The position numbers were made by a program, and so were the translations under genes. The notes beneath the pieces are model-generated. The model made no database searches and was not told the origin of the DNA. It saw only the letters and a list, made by a program, of their open reading frames with translations. Of a stretch of DNA of 64,000 bases, positions 62,801 through 64,000 are shown piece after piece; position 1 is the first letter of the stretch, and every line of letters begins with the position of its first letter. This DNA comes from Vreelandella zhaodongensis (GTDB lineage: Bacteria; Pseudomonadota; Gammaproteobacteria; Pseudomonadales; Halomonadaceae): NCBI RefSeq assembly GCF_013415115.1, contig NZ_JACCDD010000003.1, forward strand, positions 124,001 to 188,000, written 5' to 3'.

Positions 62801-64000
62801 GTTAATACCCTCGCGACTATGCTCTAATTCAAAATCATGCACCCAGTAGCGCTGCTGAGGGGCATTGATATCGTAGGGGCGCTCGCCTATCACACGTAGC
62901 CCTAGGTTTTCCATCATCGGCAGCACATCTGAGAGCGGTATCTGCATCTCACGATGAAACAGCTTCAGGTTCATACCGCCCGCCTGTTCTTCCAGAGGCC
63001 GGTAGAGCGACAGTGACAGATCTTCACCATCATCCAGATTTAAGAGATGCTGAACATCGAATACGGCACTACGGGCATTGAAGTCTTCACGATAGCTCGC
63101 CGAGAACGCATCTTGAAACTTATCAATCAGACGATTAGCACGCTCTTCACCAAACCCTTCGATCATTGCCGACTGTAGTTCGTCACGCCAGCTACGTGCC
63201 AAACGAGCCACCTTACCTTCCAGGCGCTTAAGGTCGTACTGGCTTGGCCCATCACCATTAAAACGCAGAATAAGCTGGATACGTGCCAGCACCGACTCTG
63301 ACAAGTAGGTGTTGAAGTCACCAAAGTGGGCGTCTAGTTCGTCACACAACATCCCTTGAATGCGTTGACGCAAATCGGTTGAGAACACATCCCGTGGCAC
63401 GAACACTAAACAGGAATAGAACTTACCGCTAACATCGGCACGGATAAACAAGCGTACCTGACGGCGCTCGCGGATATTGAGAATACCCAGTGAAGTGCTA
63501 GCCAGAGCTTCTGTGCTGATCTGGAAAAGGTCATCACGGGGATAGACTTCCAGCACTTGTAACAGCTGCTTACCGTTATGCCCTTGGGGGTTAAAGCCGG
63601 CAATATCCATCACCGCTTTCAGTTTACGACGCAGCAGTGGGATATTACGCGGTGACTCGTTATAAACCGTGGACGTAAACAGGCCAAAGAAGCGGCGCTC
63701 ACCAACTACGTTGCCGTCATCATCATAGCGGTCAACGGTAATATAATCGGGGTATGTGGGGCGATGAACCCGCGAATGGTGGGCACTCTTGGCAAACGAT
63801 AGCAGCTGTGGAACCAGCACGAAGCCATTGTACTCATCGACCCCCTCTTCAGTACGGATACGCTCACAATAGCGGGGTTGATCAAGACGAAAAACGCCCA
63901 GCACGCTATTGGGATCGCGCTTTAGTTCATTACCATCTAGCAGGTATTCGTCATAGCCCAGGAAGGTAAAGTTGTCTTTCAGCATCCACTCTAGAAAGGC
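59849..64000 (-). CDS. gdhB: NAD-dependent glutamate dehydrogenase, 180-kDa type (5' truncated by window)
   Basis: This enzyme deaminates glutamate to 2-oxoglutarate with NAD, mainly in amino-acid catabolism. About 1,383 C-terminal residues are visible; full-length members have about 1,600, so some 220 N-terminal residues lie beyond the window. The frame stays open to base 64000. Family blocks are [66 protein letters not shown] (substrate region) and [17 protein letters not shown] (dinucleotide-binding). [25 protein letters not shown] and [19 protein letters not shown] follow. The C-terminal 400 residues are helical. It is upstream of pyrD and separately terminated. Confidence 0.96.
   Translation of the reverse strand, partial: [1383 protein letters not shown]

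Noticed and set aside
1-64000. CRISPR arrays, insertion sequences, prophage genes
   Set aside because: No regularly spaced repeats, transposase, integrase or phage structural gene could be identified by reading.

Overview
The window looks like a chromosomal segment of a halophilic gammaproteobacterium of the Halomonas group (Halomonadaceae). This rests on gene order and protein character, since no 16S rRNA gene is present. Supporting points are the hemA | TPR lipoprotein-lolB-ispE-tRNA-Gln-prs-rplY-pth-ychF block, the miaB-phoH-ybeY-corC-lnt block, a class I polyhydroxyalkanoate (PHA) synthase with a phasin, acidic proteins, a TAXI-type TRAP transporter, an NSS sodium symporter and the 180-kDa type NAD-glutamate dehydrogenase. 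By eye the G+C is in the mid-50s, with an AT-richer accessory patch near 44.0-44.9 kb.

Layout. 1-12 kb: tetrapyrrole, lipoprotein, isoprenoid and PRPP genes, ribosomal protein L25, peptidyl-tRNA hydrolase, YchF, an M18 aminopeptidase and the periplasmic protease Prc. 12-18.4 kb: an orphan ArsR-type regulator, three tRNA-Asn genes and the miaB-to-lnt cluster. 18.6-23.6 kb: an exported amidohydrolase, then the PHA genes phaC, phaP and a small granule-protein candidate. 23.6-33.4 kb: aroC, prmB, Smr protein, patatin, alpha/beta hydrolase, an SOS-type umuDC pair, an NSS transporter and an M42 peptidase. 33.4-34.3 kb: two similar minus-strand non-coding RNA candidates, each with eight GGA motifs, hairpin loops exposing GGA, and a rho-independent terminator. 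They have the architecture of CsrA/RsmA-sequestering RNAs (CsrB/RsmY/RsmZ type) and flank a small zinc-ribbon gene. 34.3-43.2 kb: accessory envelope and stress genes (MipA/OmpV, a membrane alpha/beta hydrolase, TRAP-TAXI, DJ-1/PfpI, a glutaredoxin-MauE fusion, a CLCA_X-like protein). 43.3-44.9 kb: a ParE/Phd toxin-antitoxin pair and an AT-rich hypothetical region. 44.9-64 kb: tRNA-Ser, thioesterase, nitroreductase, queF, an ABC-2 exporter, a three-fold tandem tRNA-Glu/tRNA-Gly array, msrB, a circularly permuted GTPase, alaA, htpX, pdxB, rlmKL, rmf, pyrD and the NAD-glutamate dehydrogenase gene, whose 5' end lies outside the window.

The strongest unusual signal is the twin GGA-hairpin RNA locus. 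Next are a pair of identical-pattern TTGC-N6-GCAA operators upstream of the phasin gene, a nested palindrome over the umuDC SOS box, and a decayed copy of the DJ-1 3' end on the far side of the TRAP block, which gives that block repeat-like borders. No CRISPR array, insertion sequence, prophage or rRNA operon was seen.
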